A stretch of DNA of 13,058 nt, from positions 9,772-22,829 of the forward strand of contig DGDR01000125.1 of NCBI GenBank assembly GCA_002385545.1. The letters are read 5' to 3'. This document shows positions 4,958-13,058 of the stretch, piece after piece. Made by a program: the position numbers and the translations under genes. Every line of letters begins with the position of its first letter. Position 1 is the first letter of the stretch. This stretch comes from Clostridium sp. UBA3947 (GTDB lineage: Bacteria; Bacillota; Clostridia; Clostridiales; Clostridiaceae). The notes below the pieces were generated by a model. It ran no database searches and was not told the origin of the DNA. It saw only the letters and a program-made list of their open reading frames with translations.

Positions 4958-6953
4958 CCTTGAATTCCACCATATCATAATCCTCATAAGCACAATCATT
5001 GTAAAAGCTCTTAACTAAGGCTAACAATTTATAGGTACCTTGCTTATAGGGCATAAAGGTGTAATAGTTCATCTTGCTATATTTTTGCACTAAATTCCAC
5101 TGACCTTGCTCCATTAGATAGAATTCATAGTGTAAATCCTTTCCTCCGTCTGCTTTTACGGTGAAAATGGTTCCCTGGTTTACCTGCAAATTAACCTTAT
5201 CCCTTAGGATTTTTGTATTGGCCACTGGTATTGCATCAATAACATCCAATTTAATAACCTTTTTAGAATCAAAAACCTGAGTGCTAGCTTTATCTCTTGC
5301 CATTATTTCTAATACATATTCTCCTCGACACCTTGGCTCCAATAGATAGCTCTTATTTTCTATGTAGTCTGTCTCTTCTACGGTGTGCCTATTGATTTTT
5401 AAAACATACTTAACCAAGGTTTCCTGAGTTCTTTGAGTAATTACATCAAACTTAATCTTATCTCCTACCATATAATTTTCCTTAGAAGGCATAAGTACAT
5501 AGTCTATCTCTGCTGGTATAAACTCCATTACCTCTAGATGCTTTATTTCATGACAGTCGTACTCCCTTTTAGAATACTTGTCCTTAACCATTATTTCCAT
5601 AGTATAACTGCCTATGTCTTCTGGAGTGAAGTTAACCCAGTTGCAGGTTCCATAATCTACCCTTTCTATTTCCTTTCCTTCCTTAGAAACCTTGAAAGCG
5701 TATCTTAAGTTTGAACCTCCAGTTGCCATTACACTTACATGGATTTTTTCTCCCTTGATAAAGTACCTTTCCTTACTCATTATAACTTCTTTTATTTTTA
5801 CCTCATTATTGGATACTTCATCGATAAGAAAATCCATTTCTGCACTATCCTCGAACTTTCCTTCGAAACTCTCATCCTTTACCCAAAGAGTGATTTTATA
5901 ATTGCCAGGCTTTATTGGTTTCCAAGTATAATGATCATCCTTGATATAATCTGAATCCTCTGAGCAGCTTCCGTCTATTATATATCTATATAATAGCTTT
6001 CTTCCGCCCTTAACTACTGCCCTTAGTTCTATGGCACTGTCTACCATTTGCGGTGAAATTAAATCACTAGTAAAGCTTACAATTTGAATTTCCTTATAGG
6101 GCTTTACTTTATAGGCTATTAAAGCTCTATCATCATATTGTCTTTGAGAATACATATCCTTTGCTAAACATAGAATCTTATAATCTCCTGCCTTCTTCTC
6201 TACATAGCTTACTATTCTCTTTGTTGAGTAATCTTGAATTAGTTCTGCCTTTCCGTTAGAATCGATTTTAATAAACTTATAAAGAATCATTCTATTATCT
6301 TCATACTGAGCATCCACTTGAAACAGGAGCTCCTTGTGGGCTAATAGTTCTGTTGATAAGCACTTGAAATCTTTTATTTCTAGTGGCTGCACCGAATCTA
6401 CTGTAAAGTCCACCTTATAAAAATCGTCATAATTATTCTTAGAATCTAACATTCTACATTCAACTAAGAGCTGATGCTTGCCTGGGGTTTTTACAGTGGT
6501 GCTAAGGGTGTTATCAGCACTATAATCCTTAATCAACTCCCAGTTATTTCCGTTACTAATCCAATATTTATAAACTACTGGAGCCTTATTGGATTCCACT
6601 GTCACATGAAGCTTGTCCCCAACTTTTAATTGGTATTCACTTAGAAGCACCTGGGTAATAAGCTCTGTATCCACTTCTCCTATAATATATTCTGTCCTTG
6701 CCACATAATCATATGGCTTTCGACTATCTATTTTCTTAGCTTGTACCATAACTATGTACTTACCATCCTTATCAGGTGTCCAAATTGTATAATTCTTTTC
6801 TGTGAAATCCTCAATAGTATCCCATGTTCCATCATATCCTATTAAGAACCTATATAAGAGCTTTTCTTCACTGGATTTTTCCACAAATACCTTAATTTCA
6901 TTGTTTTTAGAAGATGGACTTGGTATACTAAAATTGATTTCCATGTTACTCAT
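4950..6953 (-). CDS. Seven-repeat triple-tyrosine (Y_Y_Y) motif protein
   Basis: A 667-residue protein made almost entirely of seven tandem repeats of about 95 residues, starting near residues 1, 94, 190, 285, 380, 477 and 573. Each repeat has a beta-sandwich-like pattern: a Y-K/R-Y/F-x-I strand, an x-D-Y-S/T turn, a W/T-x-P-x-x-x-G-x-Y-x-I/L segment and K-D/S-x-x-S-x-x-x-Y-D-D before a closing F-x-V strand. This matches the Y_Y_Y (triple tyrosine) repeat, best known from sensory periplasmic regions of two-component proteins and from stand-alone clostridial proteins. No signal peptide, lipobox, membrane helix, sortase motif or enzymatic domain is visible, so it is probably cytoplasmic or released by a non-Sec route. 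AGGTGAT 7 nt upstream supports the ATG start. It is divergent from pullulanase across 107 bp and leads the small ORF and rsuA. A glucan- or protein-binding role is only inference. Confidence 0.85.
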   Translation of the reverse strand: MSNMEINFSIPSPSSKNNEIKVFVEKSSEEKLLYRFLIGYDGTWDTIEDFTEKNYTIWTPDKDGKYIVMVQAKKIDSRKPYDYVARTEYIIGEVDTELITQVLLSEYQLKVGDKLHVTVESNKAPVVYKYWISNGNNWELIKDYSADNTLSTTVKTPGKHQLLVECRMLDSKNNYDDFYKVDFTVDSVQPLEIKDFKCLSTELLAHKELLFQVDAQYEDNRMILYKFIKIDSNGKAELIQDYSTKRIVSYVEKKAGDYKILCLAKDMYSQRQYDDRALIAYKVKPYKEIQIVSFTSDLISPQMVDSAIELRAVVKGGRKLLYRYIIDGSCSEDSDYIKDDHYTWKPIKPGNYKITLWVKDESFEGKFEDSAEMDFLIDEVSNNEVKIKEVIMSKERYFIKGEKIHVSVMATGGSNLRYAFKVSKEGKEIERVDYGTCNWVNFTPEDIGSYTMEIMVKDKYSKREYDCHEIKHLEVMEFIPAEIDYVLMPSKENYMVGDKIKFDVITQRTQETLVKYVLKINRHTVEETDYIENKSYLLEPRCRGEYVLEIMARDKASTQVFDSKKVIKLDVIDAIPVANTKILRDKVNLQVNQGTIFTVKADGGKDLHYEFYLMEQGQWNLVQKYSKMNYYTFMPYKQGTYKLLALVKSFYNDCAYEDYDMVEFKVE

Positions 6954-7013
6954 ATATTAAATCACCTCATCATAAAATATAATTTTTATTTTTAGTTTAA
7001 AGTAATCAAGCTT

Positions 7014-7019
7014 TATAAT
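7014..7019 (+). promoter_or_regulatory. Possible -10 element of the pullulanase promoter
   Basis: TATAAT lies 42 bp before the pulA ATG in a very AT-rich, 107-bp divergent region. The hexamer 17 bp upstream (TTTAGT) is a poor -35, so the assignment is tentative. No convincing catabolite-response palindrome is visible nearby. Confidence 0.35.
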
Positions 7020-7060
7020 ATAATATTATTGTAATTACTATGTAGGGAGGACTGGCGTTA

Positions 7061-9196
7061 ATGTTTATCCAAAAATGTTCTCTAATTAATTTTACCACAA
7101 TTTTTGTATTAATTGGAGATTTTTCACAATTTGATTGTAATAAATTTATCGTCAAAAATGGCGATATTTCAATTAGTCTAGAAGATGTGACAATTAACAA
7201 CAATGAAGTGTTAATTCGGCTAAAAAGTGCCATAGACATAAAAAAGGAAACTACTATTTTCTACAACGATCTTAGCGCAAAAGTAAGCTATTTTTCTTTT
7301 TATTCCTCAGAAGAGTTTCATAATACCTACTATACCAACAAGGAGCTTGGTGCAAAATATCATAAAGACTACACAATTTTTAGACTGTGGTCACCAGTAG
7401 CTACCTTTGTAAATCTGCTTCTATATGAAAAGGGAGATCCTTCTGTGGAAGAAAAACCTAAAAAAATTAAAATGGTTGAAAAAAATGGTCTTTGGGAAGT
7501 TAAGGTAAAAGGTAATCTTAAGGGATATTTTTATACTTATGAAGTAAAGGTTTATGGAGAAATCAATGAGGTTGTTGATCCCTATGCCAAAGCTTGTGGT
7601 ATTAATGGCCTAAGAGGCGCCATTATAAACCTAAAGGAAACAAACCCTACTGGCTTTTACTCTTATAAGGGACCTCAGCTAGAACATTATACTGATGCAA
7701 TTATATATGAAGCAAACATACGTGATATATCTGTACATCCTGACAGCGGTATTGCCCATAAGGGAAAATACCTAGGCTTGGCTGAAGAAAATACTAAATC
7801 CTCAAAAGGAATTAGTACCGGTCTCTCCCATATTCTTGAATTAGGAGTAACCCATGTGCAGCTTATGCCCATATTTGATTACTCCTACAAAAGTGTTGAT
7901 GAAAGACATCCGTATAAGTATAATTGGGGCTATGATCCTCAAAACTATAACGTACCAGAGGGAAGCTATTCTACAGATCCCTATGATCCAGTTAAGAGAA
8001 TATATGAGTTAAAAAAGCTAATTAAGACTCTCCATAAGCATGGCTTAGGTGTTATTATGGATGTAGTTTATAACCATGTATTTGAGCATGAAAGCTCTAA
8101 TTTCGAAAAAATCTTCCCTGGCTACTATTTTAGACAAAACGATGATGATTCTATTTGTCAGGGTACTGGCTGCGGTAATGATACAGCATCTGAAAGATCT
8201 ATGATGAGGAGATTCATCATTGATTCCATAATGTATTGGGCAGTGGAATATAATTTAGACGGTTTCAGATTTGACTTGATGGGTATTCATGATATAGAAA
8301 CCATGAATCAGATCTATGAAAATCTAAAATCTATAGGAAGAAAGTTTATTGTTTATGGAGAAGGCTGGTATCTTCATACCAATCTTAGAGATGATCAAAA
8401 AGCTAATATATATAATAGCTTTAAAATGAAGGAAATTGGTTTCTTTAACGATAAAATTAGAGATACCATCAAGGGTAATGTATTTAATGTACACGAAAAA
8501 GGGTTTGTAAGCGATAATGAGTCAACGGTGGATACTATTAAGTTTTGTGCAGCAGGCTGCTCTTTAAATATCTTTGGAAAACCTGCCACCTTCTATTCTC
8601 CTGAGCAAAACATAAATTACTCCTCCTGTCACGATAACTATACCTTATGGGATAAGCTTAAATTAAGTTGTCCTAACGCTTCAGAAGAGGAGCTTAAAAA
8701 TATGAGTAAGTTAGCAGATGGCATAGTGCTTACTTCTATGGGTGTGCCCTTTATACATGCTGGTGCAGAATTTTGCAGGACAAAAGGTGGTATAGAAAAT
8801 AGCTATAATAGTGCTGATACCATCAACAGAATGGATTGGTATGAAAAAGCTAAATACTTAGATGTAATGGAATATTATAAGGGTTTGATTAAACTTAGAA
8901 AAGAACATAAAGCCTTTAGAATGTATGATAAGGATCAAGTAGCCAACAGTTTAAAATTCCTACCATGCGGCAGAAGCTGTGTAGCCTTCATTCTTGAAAA
9001 CCATGCTAATGGTGATAGCTGGAAGGATATAATCGTAATATACAACGGCGCCAACCATTGTAATTCTGTTAGCATACCAGAGGGTACTTGGAATGTTGTG
9101 GTTAACAAAAATTATTCTGGTACTGATATTATTGAAACTATAACAGGTAGTAATGTAGCAGTAGAATCAACCTCAATGATGGTGCTTTACAGGTAA
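7061..9196 (+). CDS. pulA: Type I pullulanase, cytoplasmic, GH13 (AmyX-like)
   Basis: Hydrolyses alpha-1,6 branch linkages of pullulan, glycogen and branched maltodextrins. Its 711 residues match the cytoplasmic AmyX type of Bacillus. N-terminal beta-sandwich modules occupy about 1-200 (a family-specific domain, then a CBM48-like one with FRLWSPVATFVNLLLYE at 107-123). The GH13 barrel follows with YNWGYDP (287-293, the type I pullulanase signature), DVVYNH (334-339), DGFRFDLMG (400-408, nucleophile Asp405), GEGW (433-436, acid/base Glu434) and HDN (524-526). A C-terminal beta domain ends the protein. All catalytic residues are present. The residues 9-20 are hydrophobic but lack a signal peptidase site, so I infer an intracellular enzyme that debranches imported dextrins or stored glycogen. 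GGGAGGA lies about 9 nt before ATG, slightly long. It is transcribed alone, divergently from the repeat protein. Confidence 0.95.
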   Translation: MFIQKCSLINFTTIFVLIGDFSQFDCNKFIVKNGDISISLEDVTINNNEVLIRLKSAIDIKKETTIFYNDLSAKVSYFSFYSSEEFHNTYYTNKELGAKYHKDYTIFRLWSPVATFVNLLLYEKGDPSVEEKPKKIKMVEKNGLWEVKVKGNLKGYFYTYEVKVYGEINEVVDPYAKACGINGLRGAIINLKETNPTGFYSYKGPQLEHYTDAIIYEANIRDISVHPDSGIAHKGKYLGLAEENTKSSKGISTGLSHILELGVTHVQLMPIFDYSYKSVDERHPYKYNWGYDPQNYNVPEGSYSTDPYDPVKRIYELKKLIKTLHKHGLGVIMDVVYNHVFEHESSNFEKIFPGYYFRQNDDDSICQGTGCGNDTASERSMMRRFIIDSIMYWAVEYNLDGFRFDLMGIHDIETMNQIYENLKSIGRKFIVYGEGWYLHTNLRDDQKANIYNSFKMKEIGFFNDKIRDTIKGNVFNVHEKGFVSDNESTVDTIKFCAAGCSLNIFGKPATFYSPEQNINYSSCHDNYTLWDKLKLSCPNASEEELKNMSKLADGIVLTSMGVPFIHAGAEFCRTKGGIENSYNSADTINRMDWYEKAKYLDVMEYYKGLIKLRKEHKAFRMYDKDQVANSLKFLPCGRSCVAFILENHANGDSWKDIIVIYNGANHCNSVSIPEGTWNVVVNKNYSGTDIIETITGSNVAVESTSMMVLYR

Positions 9197-9222
9197 AACT
9201 GGAGCACCTTCTGTTTTAGAAG
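9181..9222 (+). terminator. Weak hairpins at the end of pulA
   Basis: GGTGCT (9181-9186) pairs with AGCACC (9203-9208) around an inner CAG/CTG pairing, spanning the stop codon, and TTCTGTTTT follows. An overlapping alternative is CTTCT (9208-9212) with AGAAG (9218-9222). Either could terminate pulA, but neither has an uninterrupted U run. Confidence 0.35.
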
Positions 9223-9396
9223 TTAGAATTTTTGAAAGTAGCAATCTTTTATAATTGATGTATAAAGCTAGTTGATTCAATGATGCTTGTCTTTAACCTA
9301 CCATACATATCAACACTTCTTTGAAACAAAGCCACATAAAAAGCGTTGTGACCTTTCTAGAAGTCAGAATTGAGATTTCAGATATACCAAGTTTTC
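9223..9396. other. Gene-free spacer with short direct repeats
   Basis: Between the convergent ends of pulA and the YaiI-family gene I see no credible coding region. The stretch carries CATACATATCAACACTT (9302-9318), which recurs exactly inside the YaiI-family gene at 9707-9723. It is also flanked by near-identical 14-mers, TAGAAGTTAGAATT (9217-9230) and TAGAAGTCAGAATT (9358-9371). On the minus strand it shows a short open stretch reading FQRSVDMYG with no start signal. It may be a dispersed repeat or the remains of a duplication. Confidence 0.45.
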
Positions 9397-9432
9397 AAAA
9401 ATGCAAAATGAAAGAGACCCTGCCGGGTCTCT
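9397..9432 (-). terminator. Terminator of the pgi-yaiI operon
   Basis: AGAGACCC (9413-9420) and GGGTCTCT (9425-9432) form a perfect 8-bp GC-rich stem with a 4-nt loop. On the minus strand the U-rich TTCATTTTGCATTTTTG follows. The stem overlaps the stop codon of the YaiI-family gene. Being a strong hairpin, it may also block transcription arriving from pulA. Confidence 0.75.
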
Positions 9433-9877
9433 ATTCTTTGGAATCCAATTCCTTAATTAACTTGATTAAATTTTTCTCAAACTTACTGTCGTCCTCTGAG
9501 CTTCGTTTTTTAATGCTGTTTATACGGCCTCCAGCTCTGCGGATTTCAGACTTGATATGTCTTTCAAACAGTAATCTTTCAATATTTTCTTCATTAAATA
9601 TATATCCTGAAGGACTTATACACCTTGCTCCCTTTGGTAGACACAGGGCTGCTACTCCATAGTCCTGAGTTACAATGATATCACCACTGCTACAATTATT
9701 GACAACATACATATCAACACTTTGGAAACCGCTATCTACCAGCCTAACCTCAGCATAATCGCTGCTTATCATATGATGAATATCGCAGAAGATAAGCAAG
9801 GGTATATTAAAGCTTTTAGCTACTCTTTCAATAATATGTCTTCCTGCACAGCCATCTCCGTCTACTATAATTTTCAT
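9431..9877 (-). CDS. YaiI/YqxD family protein (DUF188/UPF0178)
   Basis: A 148-residue member of the DUF188 family, which has a PIN/NYN-like nuclease fold but no established function. The family's N-terminal acidic motif, usually D-A-D-A-C-P, is here VDGDGCAGRHIIERVA (5-20). The acidic residues and Cys are kept, but Pro is replaced. The downstream blocks are typical: VTQDYGVAAL (69-78), LPKGARCISPSG (80-91), NEENIERLLFERH (95-107) and IRRAGGR (111-117). Length is normal. The start lies 1 nt after the pgi stop (TAA-T-ATG) with only a weak GGAAAG upstream, which suggests translational coupling to pgi. It shares a terminator with pgi. No functional link to sugar metabolism is evident. Confidence 0.88.
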   Translation of the reverse strand: MKIIVDGDGCAGRHIIERVAKSFNIPLLIFCDIHHMISSDYAEVRLVDSGFQSVDMYVVNNCSSGDIIVTQDYGVAALCLPKGARCISPSGYIFNEENIERLLFERHIKSEIRRAGGRINSIKKRSSEDDSKFEKNLIKLIKELDSKE

Positions 9878-9878
9878 A

Positions 9879-11228
9879 TTATAGTCTGCTTTCCAATTCT
9901 GCCTTTAAATTCTCATAGCCAGGCTTTCCAAGAAGTGCAAACATGTTTTTCTTGTAAGCTTCTACTCCAGGCTGATCAAATGGATTTATTCCTAATAAAT
10001 ATGCGCTAATTCCACATGCCTTTTCAAAGAAATAAACCATGTAGCCAAAGTAATAAGGACTAATTTCTGGAACATTCACAACAATATTTGGAACGCCTCC
10101 ATCATTATGTGCTAATAAGGTACCCTGGAAGGCCTTCTTATTAACGAAGTCCATTGTCTTACCAGCTAAGAAGTTTAATCCATCAATATTTTCTTCGCTG
10201 CTTTCAACAACTACTTCTCTTCTTGGCTTTTCTATATTTATTACAGTTTCAAATATATTTCTTCTTCCCTCTTGGATATATTGTCCCATGGAATGAAGAT
10301 CTGTGGAGAAGTCTACAGAAGCTGGATACAAGCCTTTATTGTCCTTTCCTTCACTTTCTCCATAAAGCTGCTTCCACCATTCACTGAAATAATGTAAAGC
10401 AGGTTCATAGTTTACAAGGATTTCTATAGCCTTGCCCTTATTGTATAGCACATTTCTTGCAGCTGCATACTTGTAGCAGTCATTGCTTGCTAAATCTGCT
10501 GTTGCATAGGCTTCTCTAGCATCAGCTGCTCCCTGCATCATTTCGTCTATATTTATACCACTAACTGCTATAGGCAATAATCCTACTGCGGTTAATACTG
10601 AGTATCTTCCACCAACATCGTCAGGAATAACAAAGGTTTCATAACCTTCTGTATCAGCTAGGTTCTTTAAAGCACCCTTAGCCTTGTCTGTAGTAGCAAA
10701 GATTCTTCCCTTTGCTTCCTCTTTTCCATATTTCTTTTCCATGTAATCCTTAAATATTCTGAAGGCTAAAGCTGGTTCTGTAGTAGTTCCAGACTTTGAT
10801 ATAACATTTACAGAAATGTCCATTCCTTCAATAGCATCTAGTAAATCAGCCATATATGTTGAACTAATATTGTTTCCTACATAAAAAATTAAAGGTGATT
10901 TTCTTTTTTCCTTAGAAAGCATATTGTAGAAGCTATGATTTAGCATTTCTATAGCTGCTCTAGCTCCAAGGTAGGAACCTCCGATACCTATAACTATAAG
11001 AGCGTCAGAGTCATTTCTAATTTTCTCTGCTGCCTTTTTGATTCTTTCGAATTCTTCCTTATCATAGTTCACTGGTAAATCAAGCCAACCTAAAAAGTCA
11101 CTACCTGCTCCTGTTTTATTATGTAGAGTGTTGTGTGCACTCTTAACCATTTCTGCCATATATGAAATTTCATGTTCTGAAACATATGGGCTTAATTTTG
11201 ATAAATCTAAACTAATTCCTTTTGCCAT
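9879..11228 (-). CDS. pgi: Glucose-6-phosphate isomerase
   Basis: Interconverts glucose 6-phosphate and fructose 6-phosphate in the cytoplasm, the second step of glycolysis and reversible for gluconeogenesis. Its 449 residues equal the compact form typical of Firmicutes. Visible motifs are GIGGSYLG (81-88), the phosphate-binding SKSGTT (144-149), GGRYSVLTAVGLLP (206-219), QLYGESEGK with catalytic Glu291, DLHSMGQ with His312, and the signature PFDQPGVEAYKKNMF with Lys426. All active-site residues are intact. GGAGG 8 nt before the ATG supports the start. A good promoter lies just upstream, and the YaiI-family gene follows 1 nt after the stop. With pullulanase nearby it could take up glucose phosphate derived from glucan breakdown, but the two are on opposite strands and not coregulated by position. 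Confidence 0.97.
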   Translation of the reverse strand: MAKGISLDLSKLSPYVSEHEISYMAEMVKSAHNTLHNKTGAGSDFLGWLDLPVNYDKEEFERIKKAAEKIRNDSDALIVIGIGGSYLGARAAIEMLNHSFYNMLSKEKRKSPLIFYVGNNISSTYMADLLDAIEGMDISVNVISKSGTTTEPALAFRIFKDYMEKKYGKEEAKGRIFATTDKAKGALKNLADTEGYETFVIPDDVGGRYSVLTAVGLLPIAVSGINIDEMMQGAADAREAYATADLASNDCYKYAAARNVLYNKGKAIEILVNYEPALHYFSEWWKQLYGESEGKDNKGLYPASVDFSTDLHSMGQYIQEGRRNIFETVINIEKPRREVVVESSEENIDGLNFLAGKTMDFVNKKAFQGTLLAHNDGGVPNIVVNVPEISPYYFGYMVYFFEKACGISAYLLGINPFDQPGVEAYKKNMFALLGKPGYENLKAELESRL

Positions 11229-11304
11229 TTAAAAAACCTCCATTTCTATCCCTTATAAAATTTTATTTTATTATCCAAATTAAATCAAGTGTATTGAACA
11301 AAAT

Positions 11305-11332
11305 TTTATATTTTCAGGTAAATTTCTGTCAA
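11305..11332 (-). promoter_or_regulatory. Sigma-A promoter of pgi
   Basis: On the minus strand a consensus TTGACA (11327-11332), a 16-bp spacer and TATAAA (11305-11310) lie about 80 bp upstream of the pgi ATG. The -35 begins only about 10 bp after the stop of the upstream lipoprotein gene. This suggests pgi is transcribed independently, though no strong terminator separates the two. Confidence 0.7.
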
Positions 11333-11342
11333 TTAACCAAAA

Positions 11343-13046
11343 TTAATTGCTTAAAGTTAACTTATATGCATCCTGAGTCCATTCCTTATATGGAGAAACA
11401 GCAACTCCTTTTACTCTCAAATTCACTCCTAAAAGCTCTTTATTTTGACATACATATATATAAGGTAGATCTTCGTTTGCTAGCTTTGCCCAAGCACCAT
11501 ATATAATCTCTTTCTTTTCCATATCAGTCTCTTTAAGGGCTAAATTAATCAATTCATCACTCTCCATATTCCTCCAACCAACAGTGTTATAGCCTCCAGG
11601 ATAATCTTCCTTTGATGAAAATATGGTAGAGGGATCTGGATCTTGAGTTAAGGCCCAAGACATATTATACATCTCAAAATCCCTTTCATCATAAACCTTA
11701 ATCATTAACTGATCAAAGGACAACTCCTCTACAATAACTTCTATACCAATTTCCTTCCAATTTTCTACAACTAGCTTTTTCAAGGCCTCTGCATATCTAG
11801 TATCTCCATAGGTAGACCACTTAATTGTAAATCTATTGCCATTCTCATCGTATCTATATCCATCTTCCTTCTTAATCCAACCGCTTTCCTCTAGTAGCTT
11901 TTCTGCCTTTTCCTTATTGTAGAAATAAGCGGGAAGTTTTTCAGGGTATGCCCAAGAGCATCTAGCTAAAGGAGTATTAAAGGTTGAACCATACTCACCA
12001 TAAACCTCTTTTACTAGTTTTTCTCTGTTCAAGCCATATATAAGAGCCTGTCGAATCTTCAGGTCTTGAAATTTAGGATTCCTCAAATTTAAACCGATAT
12101 ACTGAAAGCTATTACTATCAAAAATATGCAAGTTAATATATCCTAAGCTTTTTAGGTATTCAACCCTATCATCATTAGCTATGAACTTTGCTATATCTAC
12201 CTCTCCACTGCCTAATTGCCTTAGTCCTTCGTCACCAGGTGCCCTTTTAAAGATTATATTACTTATCTTTGGTTTCCCCTTCCAATAATATTCATTCTTT
12301 ATTAGCTTCACTTCTTGATTTTCAATAAAGGACTGCATGCTGTATGGTCCACAACCTATAGGCTTATTTATAAGCTTATCCATTTCTGAAATTTGCCCCT
12401 TAGTAAAGTTATAATACTTTTTCGGTAATATTCCCACTTCAAAATCATAAATTATAGAGGAATCCATTTCCCTAAATGTAAAGGATATTTTATACTTATC
12501 CTCTACCTCAATTCCAATAACATCTTCTCCATCCCCATATTTATAATAATCATATCCTTCCAATAACCTCATACTGTTAGCAAAGGGTCCTCTATAGGAA
12601 GGGTCGCATAAAGCAGTGTATGTAAAAGCAACATCTTCGGCAGTAAGCTCGGAGCCATCACTAAATTTAACCCCTTGTGCTAAATAAAAGGTATACCTTT
12701 TTCCGTCCTCACTAACCTCCCATTTTTGAGCTATATTATTTATTATCTTTCCACCTTGCTCATGGGATACTAAACCTTCAAAAATTAAGGTGTTTAGCCA
12801 TAAATCATATCCATTTGTAGTATACAGCGGATTCCTACTGCTATAAAAATCATTCACCGCCACCACTAAAGTATCCTCTCTCTTTTTAGCCACCTTAGGA
12901 ATTGCCCTTTTTCTGCCTACAGTAATAATCTCCTCATACTTATTTTTTTCTCTCTTAACTTGATTCCTTCCACCATTCCAGATACAGCCTGTTAACATGA
13001 AGGTTGTAATAGAGGAAACTAATAAAAGTTTTAGTGCTCTTTTCAT
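11343..13046 (-). CDS. Oligopeptide ABC transporter substrate-binding lipoprotein (OppA/SBP_bac_5 family)
   Basis: Extracytoplasmic solute-binding protein of a peptide or nickel-type ABC importer. Its 567 residues begin with a lipoprotein signal: basic MKRALK, a hydrophobic core and lipobox MLTG-Cys21, predicting a lipid-anchored protein on the outer face of the membrane. A charged linker (about 22-57) leads to the SBP_bac_5 fold. Landmarks are the strand DTLVVAVN, the family block with IAQKWEVSEDGKRYTFYLAQ and VKFSDGSELTAEDVAFTY, PIGCGPY, YYWKGKP, and the lobe-two motif IRQALIYGLNREKL. AGGAG 7 nt before ATG, in the last bases of the window, fixes the start. Members bind peptides, dipeptides, nickel or other solutes, and the ligand cannot be read from sequence. 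The next genes downstream are pgi and the YaiI-family gene, not permease or ATPase genes; transporter partners may lie upstream, outside the window, or it may be an orphan binding protein. Confidence 0.92.
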   Translation of the reverse strand: MKRALKLLLVSSITTFMLTGCIWNGGRNQVKREKNKYEEIITVGRKRAIPKVAKKREDTLVVAVNDFYSSRNPLYTTNGYDLWLNTLIFEGLVSHEQGGKIINNIAQKWEVSEDGKRYTFYLAQGVKFSDGSELTAEDVAFTYTALCDPSYRGPFANSMRLLEGYDYYKYGDGEDVIGIEVEDKYKISFTFREMDSSIIYDFEVGILPKKYYNFTKGQISEMDKLINKPIGCGPYSMQSFIENQEVKLIKNEYYWKGKPKISNIIFKRAPGDEGLRQLGSGEVDIAKFIANDDRVEYLKSLGYINLHIFDSNSFQYIGLNLRNPKFQDLKIRQALIYGLNREKLVKEVYGEYGSTFNTPLARCSWAYPEKLPAYFYNKEKAEKLLEESGWIKKEDGYRYDENGNRFTIKWSTYGDTRYAEALKKLVVENWKEIGIEVIVEELSFDQLMIKVYDERDFEMYNMSWALTQDPDPSTIFSSKEDYPGGYNTVGWRNMESDELINLALKETDMEKKEIIYGAWAKLANEDLPYIYVCQNKELLGVNLRVKGVAVSPYKEWTQDAYKLTLSN

Positions 13047-13058
13047 CCCTATACTCCT

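Noticed and set aside
7061..7130. Signal peptide on the pullulanase
   Set aside because: The hydrophobic run at residues 9-20 is short, contains no signal peptidase site or lipobox, and the protein matches cytoplasmic AmyX in length and organisation.
9321..9662. Plus-strand 113-codon open frame after pulA
   Set aside because: Most of it is antisense to the YaiI-family gene, crosses that operon's terminator hairpin, and has no ribosome binding site.
11330..11349. Hairpin CAATTAA/TTAATTG at the lipoprotein gene stop as a terminator
   Set aside because: The stem is all AT apart from the end pair, no U run follows, and it overlaps the -35 of the pgi promoter.
1..13058. CRISPR arrays, tRNA or rRNA genes, insertion sequences, phage or plasmid replication genes
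   Set aside because: Reading both strands I saw no regularly spaced repeats, tRNA-like cloverleaf ends, rRNA segments, transposase or integrase motifs; the intein is the only clear mobile element.

Overview
The window is AT-rich, with strong AGGAGG-type ribosome binding sites and short operons. Its protein families (PcrA beside a YerC-type regulator, a clostridial triple-tyrosine repeat protein, an AmyX/PulA pullulanase, a 449-residue Pgi) point to a Firmicute of the class Clostridia, most likely Clostridium sensu lato. Everything lies on the minus strand except the pullulanase gene.

Layout, left to right. (1) Bases 1-2926: pcrA, a superfamily 1 DNA helicase gene whose 3' end runs off the left edge. 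It is interrupted in frame by a 361-residue intein (1094-2176) inserted inside helicase motif III. The intein has clear protein-splicing blocks and an internal segment resembling a GIY-YIG nuclease core rather than the usual LAGLIDADG endonuclease. (2) 3177-3527: a YerC/TrpR-like DNA-binding protein with its own promoter and terminator. (3) 3528-4045: a gene-free stretch holding a nested palindrome and two tandem hairpins. (4) 4046-6953: an apparent minus-strand operon of a seven-repeat triple-tyrosine protein, a candidate 39-residue membrane peptide that overlaps its end, and an RsuA-type rRNA pseudouridine synthase that seems to start at CTG. (5) 7061-9196: a cytoplasmic type I pullulanase, divergent from the repeat protein. 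(6) 9197-9430: a gene-free stretch with short repeats. (7) 9431-11228: pgi and a YaiI/YqxD-family gene separated by 1 nt. (8) 11343-13046: a lipoprotein oligopeptide-binding protein, whose permease and ATPase partners are not in the window.

Functionally this is mostly housekeeping: DNA repair (PcrA), ribosome modification (RsuA), alpha-glucan debranching (PulA), upper glycolysis (Pgi) and peptide uptake (SBP). PulA could feed debranched maltodextrin or glycogen toward hexose phosphates that Pgi interconverts. The neighbouring repeat protein, apparently cytoplasmic, has no known role. The most unusual element is the intein in PcrA. Next are the candidate small membrane protein, the CTG-initiated rsuA and an inverted repeat over the pcrA promoter.
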